Counted from the stretch's first letter, positions 38,531 through 48,226 are shown. The stretch is 64,000 nucleotides of DNA from an uncultured Eubacteriales bacterium (GCA_949288175.1 CASEIV010000008.1:1-64000), one strand, 5' to 3'. Notes: generated by a model from the letters alone, not told the origin. Made by a program: numbers and translations.

Positions 38531-38566
38531 AACAGGATAGAATGTTGTGGTCTATCCTGTTTTTAT
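38531..38566 (+). terminator. Terminator of the 41-aa ORF
   Basis: AACAGGATAGA (38531-38541) pairs with TCTATCCTGTT (38551-38561), followed by TTTTT. Confidence 0.85.
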
Positions 38567-38697
38567 ATAAAAAAAGTATGTGTAGTTGTGATACACATAC
38601 AAGTACAAATGACATTCGCAGAACTTTGAATGTTTTGTTTAATGTAACTATATAATAACATTTTTCTCTGTATTTGTCAATTATTTTTTATTCAAAT

Positions 38698-38772
38698 TGG
38701 AGGCGACACCCGGATTCGAACCGGGGATCAGAGTTTTGCAGACTCGTGCCTTAGCCACTTGGCTATGTCGCC
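38698..38772 (-). tRNA. tRNA-Cys (anticodon GCA)
   Basis: A cloverleaf with acceptor stem GGCGACA/TGTCGCC, discriminator U (normal for tRNA-Cys), anticodon loop CTGCAAA with GCA, and T-loop GGTTCGAATCC. The 3' CCA is encoded. Confidence 0.95.
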
Positions 38773-38854
38773 ATATATTCAATTATATGCTCCACGCTTA
38801 TAAACAATGACTATATTATAAACATTTTGTTTTTTGTAATAGTGGAACAAAAAT

Positions 38855-38930
38855 TGGAGCGGGAAACGGGGCTCAAACCCGCGACCTCTGCCTTGGCAAG
38901 GCAGCGCTCTATCAACTGAGCTATTCCCGC
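38855..38930 (-). tRNA. tRNA-Gly (anticodon GCC)
   Basis: The acceptor GCGGGAA/TTCCCGC, D-arm, anticodon stem-loop CTGCC-TTGCCAA-GGCAG and T-loop GGTTTGAGCCC are all present, with an encoded CCA. It is 82 bases upstream of tRNA-Cys on the same strand, so both likely come from one precursor. Confidence 0.95.
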
Positions 38931-38992
38931 ATTTTGCAAATAATATGATAACAAATATATTGGTAAAAGTCAAGACTTTTTTCAAACATTCA

Positions 38993-39035
38993 AAAAAAGG
39001 GATTTGGGGGACAGCCTCATTTTTCCCTTTTTTTG
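38993..39035. repeat. GGGGACGG-family repeat, copy D / terminator
   Basis: An A7GGGA arm and its TCCCT7 complement enclose GGATTTGGGGGACAGCCTC, a variant core (ACAG instead of ACGG). It sits just after the stop codon of the spermidine synthase homologue and has the form of a terminator. Confidence 0.65.
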
Positions 39036-39041
39036 TTAATT

Positions 39042-40508
39042 TTAATCTCCTATTGGTGCGTAGTCATCTGTAACAATTGGTTTATCACTTGTAAAATCCT
39101 TTAGTTCATTACTTAACAACTCACTATATTCTGCTTGTTTATCCGTATTTATATTTCCATTTCCTTTAATCCCTACTAGGATTAAGTTTTGATCTTGTTC
39201 ATCTGAACGATTAGGATTCACTTTAAATACTTTTACATCATCAAATATAGCTTTATATGTGCTATATTCATATTTAATAAAGTCTGCGTCATCCCCTTCA
39301 ACAGCTGATATGATATTGGTTATAACTGTTCCATTGTCATTTAAACTATCATACACTTTTTGCATAGCTTCATAAGTTGTTAATTCAAATGGAGCATTTA
39401 GCCCTTTAAACGCATCTATAAAAACTGTATCATATTTTTTTTCATTATAATTTAAATAACTTCTTCCGTCTTGGGTGATTAATCCTAAATTCGGATTGTT
39501 CTTATCTAATCCAAATTCTTCTTCTGCAATTTGTGTCATTTTTTTGTCAATTTCTACAACATCAATTGTTTTATTTTCATATTTTTTTAAATAATGCATT
39601 GGATAAGTGTATGCTGCTCCACCTATCATCAATGCATCATTTGCTTCTTTATTATAATATTCAAATAAGTCATAATAGTATAAATACGTTGCTCCCATTT
39701 CACCATTTTCCTGATTCATATATGATTCTAAACCTGTATCTACTTGTAGCGTTTTGTATGTATTTTCACCTGCTTTCAAGTTTGTTACCCATATTCTACT
39801 ATATTCAGAATCAACATCTCTTATTATCTCAGGATTTCCTGTTTGAAATAGATATCCTCCTAATAGATTTAAACCAACAATAATCAACAACTCTACTATC
39901 ATTAACATATAATATTTCTTATCTTTTTTGTTAAACAAATATATAGATAATATCCATAACAAAATAGAACAAGCTAAAATAATATTTCTTACCCCTAAAT
40001 TCGGTATTAGTATAAATCCTGCAAAAAATGTACCAAATATACTTCCTATTGTTGATAATGAAGATATTTTTCCTGATGTTGCCCCTATATGCTCCATACT
40101 ATTATTTTTTATCTTGACTGCTATTGGAGATACGGTTGCCAATAAGAAACTTGGTATTCCAAAAGTGACAGTCGCACATATGATAGCAACAAAAATCAAA
40201 TTATTTGAAAGTTGTGATAATACATCTATAAATACAACTTCTAATATTGGTATTATACTTGTTGCAATGGCAGAAATTAATAAAAAATTCGATAAAATTT
40301 TTATGTCATTTTCTTTATTTTTATCTGCCATTTTTCCACCAAACCAATATCCTATACTCATACTTGTTAGCATGATTCCAATAATGGTAGTCCATATTAG
40401 ATTAGAACTTCCTACATATGGTGATAATACTCTTGCTGCAATTAATTCTAACATCATAGTTAATGCACCACTTAAAAATACAGTTATTTCTAATGAATAT
40501 TTCTTCAT
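39042..40508 (-). CDS. Membrane-fused spermidine synthase family protein
   Basis: A 488-residue protein of two parts. Residues 1-215 carry about seven transmembrane helices ('FLSGALTMMLELIAARVLSPYVG', 'IGIMLTSMSIGYWFGGKMAD'). Residues 230-480 form a spermidine-synthase-like Rossmann methyltransferase fold with 'LMIGGAAYTYPMHYL', 'VVEIDKKMTQIAEEEFGL' and 'DTVFIDAFKG'. In this 'fused MFS/spermidine synthase' group polyamine synthesis has rarely been shown, so the substrate is uncertain. It starts 19 bases after topA and is probably in its operon. Confidence 0.85.
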   Translation of the reverse strand: MKKYSLEITVFLSGALTMMLELIAARVLSPYVGSSNLIWTTIIGIMLTSMSIGYWFGGKMADKNKENDIKILSNFLLISAIATSIIPILEVVFIDVLSQLSNNLIFVAIICATVTFGIPSFLLATVSPIAVKIKNNSMEHIGATSGKISSLSTIGSIFGTFFAGFILIPNLGVRNIILACSILLWILSIYLFNKKDKKYYMLMIVELLIIVGLNLLGGYLFQTGNPEIIRDVDSEYSRIWVTNLKAGENTYKTLQVDTGLESYMNQENGEMGATYLYYYDLFEYYNKEANDALMIGGAAYTYPMHYLKKYENKTIDVVEIDKKMTQIAEEEFGLDKNNPNLGLITQDGRSYLNYNEKKYDTVFIDAFKGLNAPFELTTYEAMQKVYDSLNDNGTVITNIISAVEGDDADFIKYEYSTYKAIFDDVKVFKVNPNRSDEQDQNLILVGIKGNGNINTDKQAEYSELLSNELKDFTSDKPIVTDDYAPIGD

Positions 40509-40527
40509 ATTTTATCCTCTTTTTACT

Positions 40528-42618
40528 TTATTTTTTCTTATTTGTTGTCTTCTTGGTTGTTTTCTTGGTCCTCGTTTTTCTTGTTTTCTTTTTGGTTGTG
40601 TTTGTTTTTTCAAATTCTGCTTTTTCTTCTGGATTCCATTCTTCTCCCAGTTTTGGCTGATTCCATGAAATGTAATCACATGATTTTGGATTGTTTTCAC
40701 AAATATAATATTTTCTTCCTCTTTTTGTTTTTCTAATTTGTACAGTTGCTCCACATTTAGGACATGGTACATCAATGGTTTCTATGATTGGTTTTGCATT
40801 CTTACATTCAGGATATCCTGGGCATGCTAAAAATTTTCCATATCTGCCATATTTATATACCATCATTCTTCCACATTTTTCACATTTGACATCTGAAACT
40901 TCATCAACCATTTCCACATGTTTCAATTCTTTTTCTACTTTTTCTACTTCTTTTTCAAATGGTCCGTAAAATTCTCGAATCATTTTTTTCCATTTTTCAT
41001 GTCCTTCTGCAATCTCATCAAATTCATTTTCTATTTTAGCAGTAAATTCTACATTGATAACATCTGTAAAATTCTCAGTTAATAATTTATTGACTATTTT
41101 ACCTAATTCTGTTGGATATAATTGTTTCTTTTCTTTTTCTATATATCTTCTTTCCAAAATGGTTGTAATTGTTGGTGAATAGGTACTAGGTCTTCCAATT
41201 CCTTTTTCCTCCAAAGCTTTTACCAAACTTGCCTCTGTATATCTTGGTGGTGGTTCTGTAAAGCTTTGTTTTGGATTTAATTTTTTTAGTTTTACTTCTT
41301 GATTTTCTTCAAGTTCTGGAAGCATTCCTTCTTCTTCTTTTTCCTCTTTATCAGTTCCTTCAACATATAATGTCATAAATCCTTTAAATTTTAAAACTTG
41401 TCCATTTGCTTTAAAATCATATGCATTTGCCTTAATATTAACATTCATCGTATCATAAACTGCTGGTGCCATTTGACTTGCTAAAAATCGATTATATATT
41501 AATTTATATAATTTATATTGGTCATTTGATAGACTATCTTTTATACTTTCTGGCTCAATATCAATATATGTTGGTCTAATTGCCTCATGCGCATCTTGTG
41601 CATCTTTTTTTGTTTTATAATATCGATTTTCATAATAGTTTTCACCATATAATTTGGTAATTTGTGTTTTAGCAACACTTCTTGCTTCTTCAGATATTCT
41701 TGTTGAATCAGTTCTCATATAGGTAATTAATCCTACTGTTCCTTTTTCAGGAATTTTTACACCTTCATATAATCCTTGTGCGATAGACATTGTTTTCTTT
41801 AAGGTAAATCCTAGTTTTCTTGAAGCCTCTTGTTGCATTGTACTTGTTGTAAATGGTGGTGCTGGTGTTCTTTTTTTCTCACCTTTTTTTACTTCACTGA
41901 CAATATATTTCGCATCTTTTATATTATCTAAAATTACTTGAACTTCATCATTTGAATGAATCTCTAATTTTTTTCCATCTTTTCCGTAAAAATGGGCTTC
42001 AAATTCTTTTTTCGTTTTGATATCTTCTAGGTTTGCATAGATATTCCAATATTCTTCTGGAATAAATTTTTCAATCTCATTTTCTCTGTCTACAATTAAT
42101 TTTACAGCAACAGATTGTACTCTTCCTGCTGATAATCCTCTTCTAACTTTTTTCCATAATACAGGACTGATTTTATACCCCACAATTCTATCTAATACTC
42201 TTCTTGCTTGTTGGGCATCTACTAAATTCACATCTATATCTCTTGGTTCTTTTATCGCTTTTTGTACAGCATTTTTCGTAATCTCATTAAAAGTTACCCT
42301 TACGATTTTATCTTTCTCATCTTCTAAAATTTTTGCTAAATGCCATGCAATTGCTTCTCCTTCACGGTCAGGGTCAGTTGCAATATATATTTTTTTTGCT
42401 TGTTTTGCATTTTTTTTTAGTGATTTTATTAAATCCCCTTTTCCTCTAATATTTATGTACTCTGGTTCAAAGTCATGCTCTATATCGATTCCCATTTTTG
42501 ATTTTGGTAAATCTCTGATATGTCCCATAGATGCTACAACCTTTGTACTACCACCTAAAAATTTTTTAATCGTATTTGCTTTTGCTGGTGATTCTACGAT
42601 AATTAATTTATCAGCCAT
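40528..42618 (-). CDS. topA: DNA topoisomerase I
   Basis: A 696-residue type IA topoisomerase that removes negative supercoils. It shows Toprim 'LIIVESPAKANTIKKFLGG', 'ATDPDREGEAIAWHLA' (acidic metal site), the catalytic Tyr in 'GLITYMRTDSTRIS' (near residue 300), and 'GIGRPSTYSPTI'. Two C-terminal zinc ribbons follow ('CEKCGRMM...CPGYPEC' and 'CPKCGATV...CENNPKSC'), then a Lys/Thr-rich tail. The ATG follows GGAGGAAG. The two-zinc C-terminus is usual for Clostridia. Confidence 0.96.
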   Translation of the reverse strand: MADKLIIVESPAKANTIKKFLGGSTKVVASMGHIRDLPKSKMGIDIEHDFEPEYINIRGKGDLIKSLKKNAKQAKKIYIATDPDREGEAIAWHLAKILEDEKDKIVRVTFNEITKNAVQKAIKEPRDIDVNLVDAQQARRVLDRIVGYKISPVLWKKVRRGLSAGRVQSVAVKLIVDRENEIEKFIPEEYWNIYANLEDIKTKKEFEAHFYGKDGKKLEIHSNDEVQVILDNIKDAKYIVSEVKKGEKKRTPAPPFTTSTMQQEASRKLGFTLKKTMSIAQGLYEGVKIPEKGTVGLITYMRTDSTRISEEARSVAKTQITKLYGENYYENRYYKTKKDAQDAHEAIRPTYIDIEPESIKDSLSNDQYKLYKLIYNRFLASQMAPAVYDTMNVNIKANAYDFKANGQVLKFKGFMTLYVEGTDKEEKEEEGMLPELEENQEVKLKKLNPKQSFTEPPPRYTEASLVKALEEKGIGRPSTYSPTITTILERRYIEKEKKQLYPTELGKIVNKLLTENFTDVINVEFTAKIENEFDEIAEGHEKWKKMIREFYGPFEKEVEKVEKELKHVEMVDEVSDVKCEKCGRMMVYKYGRYGKFLACPGYPECKNAKPIIETIDVPCPKCGATVQIRKTKRGRKYYICENNPKSCDYISWNQPKLGEEWNPEEKAEFEKTNTTKKKTRKTRTKKTTKKTTNKKK

Positions 42619-42705
42619 TCAGACTTCCTCCATTTATTTTTTCAAATATTTCTTATTCCATATATAGTATTCTAGCTTAAAAGAAAATATTTTGCAAGTT
42701 TTTTT

Positions 42706-42862
42706 AAGGATTTTGAGAAATCGGGAAATTGGGGACGGACTCATTTTTTTCTTTTTATTTAAATTTTAATTATATTTTTAATATGATACAAAAAGGGAAA
42801 AATGAGTCCGTCCCCAATTTCCCGATTCGCCGTCCCCAATTTCCCGATTTCTTAAAGTCCTT
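42706..42862. repeat. GGGGACGG-family repeat, copy E (compound)
   Basis: The outer arms (about 42706-42738 and 42830-42862) match as inverted repeats of ~32 bases with two differences and contain AATCGGGAAATTGGGGACGG. A further inverted copy, AATGAGTCCGTCCCCAATTT, sits just inside the right arm at about 42801. Two elements appear to be fused. It separates topA from the gene ending at 42861. Confidence 0.75.
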
Positions 42863-43178
42863 AAAATAATTCTTTACTTAAGTCTGCCAATACATCTTCT
42901 ACCCCAATAGGTGTTACTTCATTTTCTTTAAACAATCTTAATATTTTTTCTATCTTTTGTTCATCATTTGATAAATATGTTATTTCTTTATTTTCTATTT
43001 TGGTATTATTTGGTATATATTCTGTTTTTACAACTGCAATACCAAATTTTGCATTATCTTTTTTTATAAATTGGTCTTCATTTATCTTTTTATAATATTC
43101 TAATTTTATCGGATATTTGATTCCAGCCTCCATTAATTTTTCTTTTTCTATAAATTTTCCACCAAAAAAAGTTCTCAT
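42861..43178 (-). CDS. Small conserved hypothetical protein (possibly DUF6514-like)
   Basis: 105 residues, cytosolic, alternating strands ('KFGIAVVKTEYIPNNTKIENKEITYLS') followed by helices and the ending 'LFKENEVTPIGVEDVLADLSKELF'. The 'x-E-N-x-V-T-P-I' element near the C-terminus is reminiscent of a small Clostridia-specific domain family, but I cannot confirm it. AAGGGGAG precedes the ATG. No operon partner. Confidence 0.65.
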   Translation of the reverse strand: MRTFFGGKFIEKEKLMEAGIKYPIKLEYYKKINEDQFIKKDNAKFGIAVVKTEYIPNNTKIENKEITYLSNDEQKIEKILRLFKENEVTPIGVEDVLADLSKELF

Positions 43179-43576
43179 TCTTCATCTCCCCTTCTTCTTT
43201 CGTACTTTTTCATAATACTATGAAGAGATTCACTTTGCAAGAACTTTTCATCGCATTATTTTACATATTTCTACTCTTTTTTATCTTCTTTTTATTTTTT
43301 CGATTTTATATATACATGGTATGTCTTTTTACATTATCGAATATCTTTTTCTTTACAAAATTCGATAGACTTAGACATTAATTTTGTTTTATAATATATA
43401 TAGTTTTATAAAATGGATTTCTAAATTCCACTTTTCAAATATTCTATTTAAAAATAGTAGTAAATTTCTTTATTTTCATTACTACTATTTCTCTTTTACA
43501 TATTCTTTTACTTAGTTTTTAATTATGGTTTTTCGTTATTTTCTTCTTCATTTCCTGTTAACTATTTTTTTGCCTC
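43179..43576. other. Gene-free interval with a terminator-like hairpin
   Basis: About 400 bases of AT-rich DNA with no convincing gene. ATAGTAGTAA (about 43455) pairs with TTACTACTAT (about 43481) and has T/A runs on both sides; it probably terminates the MBL-fold gene on the minus strand. Confidence 0.5.
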
Positions 43577-44194
43577 CTATTTAATCAAAATTTTTACTTC
43601 CTTATTTTTTACAAGTTCTTTAAATTTTATAGCATCTTCTTTATTTCCCACAATGCTTCCATAATGAGTTGGTATAACTACTTTTGCTTTTATTGTATTT
43701 GCTAACTCAGCTGCTTCTTGATAATCCATTGTATAAGTTCCTCCAATTGGGATAAACGCTTCATCACATTCTATATTTCGAATTTCTTCTATATTATCTG
43801 TATCTCCTGCTATGTAATATGTTTTATGATTTACTTGGATTATATATCCTACCCATCTTTTTTCCTTTGGATGGAATGTTTTACTCAAATTATATGCATA
43901 TGTTGTTTTGAAATTTAGTCCATGTACATGATAATTTTCATTTGGTACTACTGCAAGTACATTTTCTTTACCAAATAATTTTTCTGCTTCTTCTTTTATA
44001 TCTTCTGTAACGATAAATACAGTGCTTTCCTTTTTCACTTTTCCAATATCCTCTGGTGAAAAATGGTCATAATGAGAATGTGTAAAAAATATATAGTCTG
44101 CATCATGATACTCTTTATCGATTTTAAATGGGTCTATATAGATGATAATCTCTTCTGTTATTTTGATACTATTATGACATAATACTTCTACCAT
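43577..44194 (-). CDS. MBL-fold metal-dependent hydrolase
   Basis: A 205-residue metallo-beta-lactamase-fold enzyme of the UlaG/YtkL-like branch. Motifs: 'FFTHSHYDHFSP' (HxHxDH), 'YYIAGDTDNIEEI' (bridging Asp) and 'KVVIPTHYGS' (terminal His). Substrates in this branch are diverse (sugar lactones, phosphodiesters) and cannot be assigned. ATG after GGGAGGT. Monocistronic. Confidence 0.87.
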   Translation of the reverse strand: MVEVLCHNSIKITEEIIIYIDPFKIDKEYHDADYIFFTHSHYDHFSPEDIGKVKKESTVFIVTEDIKEEAEKLFGKENVLAVVPNENYHVHGLNFKTTYAYNLSKTFHPKEKRWVGYIIQVNHKTYYIAGDTDNIEEIRNIECDEAFIPIGGTYTMDYQEAAELANTIKAKVVIPTHYGSIVGNKEDAIKFKELVKNKEVKILIK

Positions 44195-44317
44195 ATTTTA
44201 CCTCCCAATTTTCATATTCTAATTTGCTTTTGTTTTTAATTTGTTTTTTTAATATATTCATTATGGTTACTATATCACAATTTCTTCTTATGAACAACAG
44301 TGGCATGATTAAAACTT

Positions 44318-45541
44318 TTATTTTTCATCTTCTTTTCTAAATTTTATCAAATCTTCTACTCCCATTTTTCCTGCTCTGGTAATTAAATTATATCCATACT
44401 TTTCTTTTAATTTATCAATTGTTTTATCCAATTTTTCCTGTTTCTCGTTTTTTGCGACATCATTAAATAATGATATTTGCATTTCTTCTGTATCTGTTAA
44501 ATCATCTACCCTAACCCCTATCAATCTAATTGGCGTGCCCTTTCTATACATTTGTTCTAATAATTCTTTTGCATGACCAAAAATTTCTTTTGTACTAGCT
44601 GTTGCATTTGGTAATTTTCTTTGATGAGAAGTATCGACAAAATCTTTATTTCTCAATTGTACATTAACCACTTTTGCTAACATTTTTTGTTTTCTTAGTC
44701 TATAGGTTACTTGTTCTGTTAAAGCTAATAATATCTCTTCTAGTTTGTCTATATTTGAAATATCCTCTGGTAGTGTAACAGAATTTCCAATTCCTTTTGG
44801 TTTTTCCTTTTGGAATTTTACTTCAGAATTATCAATTCCATTGGCATATTCCCACATCATGGTTCCATGTTTTCCAAATTTATCTTGCAAAATTTTCTTA
44901 TTGGTTTTGGCTAAATCTCCAATGGTTTTTATTTGCATATTATATAATTTGGGAACGGTTCTTTTTCCAAGCATAAATAGTTCTGATACAGGAAGTGTCC
45001 ACATTTTTCTCTGTATTTCATTTTCAAAAAGGGTATGCACTCTATCTGGCTTTGTAAAATCTGATGCCATTTTAGCTAAAAGTTTATTATGTGCTACACC
45101 AACATTTACTGTAAATCCTAATTCTTCTTTCACTCTTCGATTTATTTCTTTTCCTTTATTTAATAACGTATCATTCATTAAATAATGTGTCATATCTAAA
45201 AAACATTCATCAATACTAAATCTTTCAATTTTATCTGTATATTCTAATAATAATTGATACAACTGATTAGAATACTGTCTATATACTTTAAAATTTGATG
45301 GAAATACCTTTAATCCCGGACATTTTATTCTTGCTTGATAAATCGTTTCAGCTGTTTTTACACCACATTCTTTTGCTTTCATACTTTTTGCTAAAACAAT
45401 TCCTGACCTTTTGGATTCATCTCCTCCAATAATAGCTGGTATCTCTCTTATATCCATTTCGCTTCCATTTTTTAACATGTCCAATGCTGTCCAACTTAAA
45501 AAAGCATTATTGACATCTACATGTAATATCTGACGCTCCAT
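44318..45541 (-). CDS. dinB: DNA polymerase IV (Y-family)
   Basis: A 407-residue error-prone translesion polymerase. Catalytic acids are in 'HVDVNNAFLSW' (residues ~7-9) and 'SIDECFLDMT' (near residue 103), followed by the helix-hairpin-helix thumb and little-finger domain. Normal length for DinB/PolIV. GGTGATG precedes the ATG. Divergent from the lactate-dehydrogenase-like gene. No LexA box was recognised in the shared region. Confidence 0.93.
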   Translation of the reverse strand: MERQILHVDVNNAFLSWTALDMLKNGSEMDIREIPAIIGGDESKRSGIVLAKSMKAKECGVKTAETIYQARIKCPGLKVFPSNFKVYRQYSNQLYQLLLEYTDKIERFSIDECFLDMTHYLMNDTLLNKGKEINRRVKEELGFTVNVGVAHNKLLAKMASDFTKPDRVHTLFENEIQRKMWTLPVSELFMLGKRTVPKLYNMQIKTIGDLAKTNKKILQDKFGKHGTMMWEYANGIDNSEVKFQKEKPKGIGNSVTLPEDISNIDKLEEILLALTEQVTYRLRKQKMLAKVVNVQLRNKDFVDTSHQRKLPNATASTKEIFGHAKELLEQMYRKGTPIRLIGVRVDDLTDTEEMQISLFNDVAKNEKQEKLDKTIDKLKEKYGYNLITRAGKMGVEDLIKFRKEDEK

Positions 45542-45693
45542 ATCATCACCAATTAAATTATAGAATGTATGTTTGGTTTTGTCAATGTTTTCTTTTTACA
45601 AATTTTCACTTTTATTTTTATGCATTTCGGTATATAATACTTTCGATAAACTTAATTGATAAAATTTTATAATATACATAGGAGGGAATTATT

Positions 45694-46581
45694 TTGAATA
45701 AACTAGTAATTATTGGCTGTGGAAATGTAGGAATGGCTTATGCCTATTCTTTATTAAATCAATGTTTAGATATAAATGAATTAATTTTAATTGATATTGA
45801 TAAAGAAAAATTGTATGGTAAAGTTGCTGACTTAAATCATAGTATCTATAATCTAAATACTTCAACAAAAATTATCTCAGGAAATTATTCTGATTGTCAA
45901 GATTCTGATATGATTTGTATAACAGCTGGTCCTATCCAATCAGCTATAAAAAATTCTCGAATGGAGGACTTGCATAAAGCAAATACAATTTTAAAAGGTA
46001 TTATTTCTGAAATCAAAAAAACAAATTTTTCTGGAATTTATTTAATTGCAACAAATCCTTTAGATGTTATGACATATGTGACATGGAAGTATGCTAATTG
46101 TAATCCTAGAAAAGTAATTGGCTCTGGAACATTATTAGACACTGCTCGATTACGTTATTTTTTATCAGAAAAATATCATAAACCTATTACAGAGATGACT
46201 GGCCTTGTCCTTGGTGAGCATGGAGATAGTCAATTTATCCCTTGGTCAACTGTAAATATAGAAAAATTACCTGAATCAGAAATGACAAATATTGAAAATA
46301 TAGTTAAAAAAGCAGGTTTTGAAGTTTCAAAATCACAAGGATTTACTTCATATGGAATTGCTTCTGCTTTAAGTAGAATTACCAGAGCTATTATTTTTGA
46401 TGAAAAAGTTTGTTTACCTGTATGTTCTTATCTTGAAGATTATGGAATTTTTACAAGTACGCCTTCTATTATTGGAAAAGATGGTATTGAACAATCTAAT
46501 ACACTAGATTTGGAAATTAATGAAAAATTAAGATTAGAAAATTCTATACAGGCTATTAAAACAGCTATTGGAAATTTGTGA
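45694..46581 (+). CDS. L-lactate/malate dehydrogenase family protein
   Basis: 295 residues. The NAD-binding Rossmann motif is 'GCGNVGMAYAYSL'; the catalytic His is at 176 in 'GEHGDSQ'; substrate-binding arginines appear in 'DTARLR' (about Arg152) and 'KNSRMEDL' (Arg89). The mobile loop ('AGPIQSAIKNSR') differs from the classical 'NQKPGETR', so lactate specificity is not certain. Translation starts with TTG behind a strong GGAGGG. With PFL it would provide a second route for pyruvate disposal. Confidence 0.85.
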   Translation: MNKLVIIGCGNVGMAYAYSLLNQCLDINELILIDIDKEKLYGKVADLNHSIYNLNTSTKIISGNYSDCQDSDMICITAGPIQSAIKNSRMEDLHKANTILKGIISEIKKTNFSGIYLIATNPLDVMTYVTWKYANCNPRKVIGSGTLLDTARLRYFLSEKYHKPITEMTGLVLGEHGDSQFIPWSTVNIEKLPESEMTNIENIVKKAGFEVSKSQGFTSYGIASALSRITRAIIFDEKVCLPVCSYLEDYGIFTSTPSIIGKDGIEQSNTLDLEINEKLRLENSIQAIKTAIGNL

Positions 46582-46610
46582 AAAGACGTTTTGCTAAGAT
46601 TTTGACACAT

Positions 46611-46658
46611 AAAAAGAAAACTAGGTTGAATTTTATTCTCCACCTAGTTTTCTTTTTT
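46611..46658. terminator. Bidirectional terminator between convergent genes
   Basis: AAAAGAAAACTAGGT (about 46612-46626) pairs with ACCTAGTTTTCTTTT (about 46642-46656) between the dehydrogenase and the SDR gene, overlapping the end of the latter. Confidence 0.8.
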
Positions 46659-47391
46659 GTGCCATATATGCAAATTTACTCATAATATTTGCTGGCAATA
46701 TTTTTGCTCCAAATCTTGATATTTTTACATCTATTCCTGGAACAATATAAAATTTACCTTTTTCTAATTTTCGAATAGCATATTTTGCTACATCCATACT
46801 ATTTGCTTCTCTTAAATGAAAATTTACATTAGCCACTTTATTAAAATTCGTTTCTACTGGTCCAGGACATACTATACTAATTTGTACTTTAGATTTCTCT
46901 TTTTTTAATTCTTCTCGGATTCCTTCCGATAATTTAACCACATAATTTTTTGTTGCATAATATGTCGCCATTAATGGTCCTGGCATGAATCCGGCTATAG
47001 ATGCTACATTTAAAATTTTTCCACTGTTTTTTTCTTTCATGTCTGTTAAATACAATTTTGTTAATATATGATAAGCAATAATATTTGTTTTTATCATATT
47101 GATATCTTTTTCTAAACTTGTTTTTGTAAAGTTTCCACAATCTCCAAATCCTGCATTATTGATTAAGATATCCACATTTTGTACCTGATTGTGGATTTCT
47201 TTACAATTTTCTTCTATACTTAAATCTTTTGATATAATTTCTATCTTTGCATCATTCTCTAATTCTTTTTTGATTTCTTCTAATTTTTCAACATTTCTTG
47301 CAACTAGTACCAATTCATCTGCTTTTTTTGCCATTACTCTTGCCATATCTTTTCCAATTCCTGATGATGCTCCTGTGATTAAAACTTTCAT
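46633..47391 (-). CDS. Short-chain dehydrogenase/reductase (SDR)
   Basis: A 252-residue classical SDR with the cofactor motif 'TGASSGIGKDMA', 'NNAG' ('DILINNAGFGD'), and catalytic Ser and 'YYATKNYV' (Tyr-x-x-x-Lys). The C-terminus ('MSKFAYMAQKRKL') resembles YqjQ/DltE-type SDRs. Substrate unknown. Its start has ACGAGGT. Confidence 0.88.
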   Translation of the reverse strand: MKVLITGASSGIGKDMARVMAKKADELVLVARNVEKLEEIKKELENDAKIEIISKDLSIEENCKEIHNQVQNVDILINNAGFGDCGNFTKTSLEKDINMIKTNIIAYHILTKLYLTDMKEKNSGKILNVASIAGFMPGPLMATYYATKNYVVKLSEGIREELKKEKSKVQISIVCPGPVETNFNKVANVNFHLREANSMDVAKYAIRKLEKGKFYIVPGIDVKISRFGAKILPANIMSKFAYMAQKRKLGGE

Positions 47392-47484
47392 ATATATACC
47401 TCGTACATTTTATTATTTGTATTTTTTCCTATTTTATTATATCTTCATTTTATTTTCAATAAAAAAAGAAGTATTTTTGTACTC

Positions 47485-48201
47485 CTATTTTTTTTCTTTA
47501 TTCCTACTAAATTTATTAAATACTATTCCGACCGCGTGAACAATTCTAGTTGAATTATTATTGGCAACTGTTTTTCCTAAGGCCTTTCCTCCAACCGTTA
47601 TTGCTGAAACCAAAGCACTTAATAAAAATTGCACATCAAAATCTAATCCAAATTGACTAGTGATTTTGACTGCTATTAATGCACTTATTGCACCACTTAA
47701 TACTCCACAAATATCACCAATAACATCTGCACAAATATTTGCTACTCTAGGTGCATTTCTAATTAATTTAATGGAATCTTTTGATCCCTTTACTTTTTTC
47801 GTTGCTTTTGCATGAAATTCATGTTCATTTGCAACCGTTACAGCCACACCTATAATGTCAAATATAATACCTACTAAAATAACAGCTACTAAAATAAGAA
47901 TAGCTGGTACTAAGCTTAAATTTGATACACCATTTGTAGATATATATGAAAATACAATCGATAATATAAAAGTCATAACAAAAACTTCTATAAACCATTT
48001 CATATTTTCATCTTTCTTTTTCTCTTTTTCCTTCTTTCTTTTTGATTGTTCTATTTTCTCTTTTACTTCTTCTATTTCTTTTTCATTCTCTTTTTCTGTT
48101 TTTGCACTTTCTTGTCTTATAGCTTTTTTCATTTCTTGTCTTGTCTTTTCAGCTTCTTCCTCACACGGTTTTCCTTTTGCTTTTTTCGTCTTTTCTTTCA
48201 A
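47485..48201 (-). CDS. Membrane protein with charged coiled-coil N-terminus (CorB/DUF21-like)
   Basis: 238 residues. The first ~68 are almost all Lys/Glu and helical. Hydrophobic segments follow at about residues 70-90, 95-120, 160-180 and 190-210. Between them lies 'GVAVTVANEHEFHAKATKKVKGSKDSIKLIRNAPRVANICADVIGDICG', a stretch typical of Clostridia proteins annotated as CorB-like or DUF21-related; transport activity is unproven. The start codon is TTG after AAAGGAAAG. Confidence 0.72.
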   Translation of the reverse strand: MKEKTKKAKGKPCEEEAEKTRQEMKKAIRQESAKTEKENEKEIEEVKEKIEQSKRKKEKEKKKDENMKWFIEVFVMTFILSIVFSYISTNGVSNLSLVPAILILVAVILVGIIFDIIGVAVTVANEHEFHAKATKKVKGSKDSIKLIRNAPRVANICADVIGDICGVLSGAISALIAVKITSQFGLDFDVQFLLSALVSAITVGGKALGKTVANNNSTRIVHAVGIVFNKFSRNKEKK

Positions 48202-48226
48202 TTTTATCTCTTTCCTTTCTTTTTTT

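Noticed and set aside
38779..38985. 68-residue minus-strand ORF across tRNA-Gly
   Set aside because: It is the translation of the tRNA gene ('SSVDRALPCQGRGRGFEPR'), a well-known false ORF, and has no ribosome binding site.
39928..40668. 246-residue plus-strand ORF with hydrophobic stretches
   Set aside because: Antisense of the transmembrane part of the spermidine synthase homologue and of the topA tail; no binding site and not protein-like.
40512..40775. 87-residue minus-strand ORF overlapping the end of topA
   Set aside because: It is an alternative frame of the lysine-rich topA C-terminus and reproduces the zinc-ribbon coding region out of frame.
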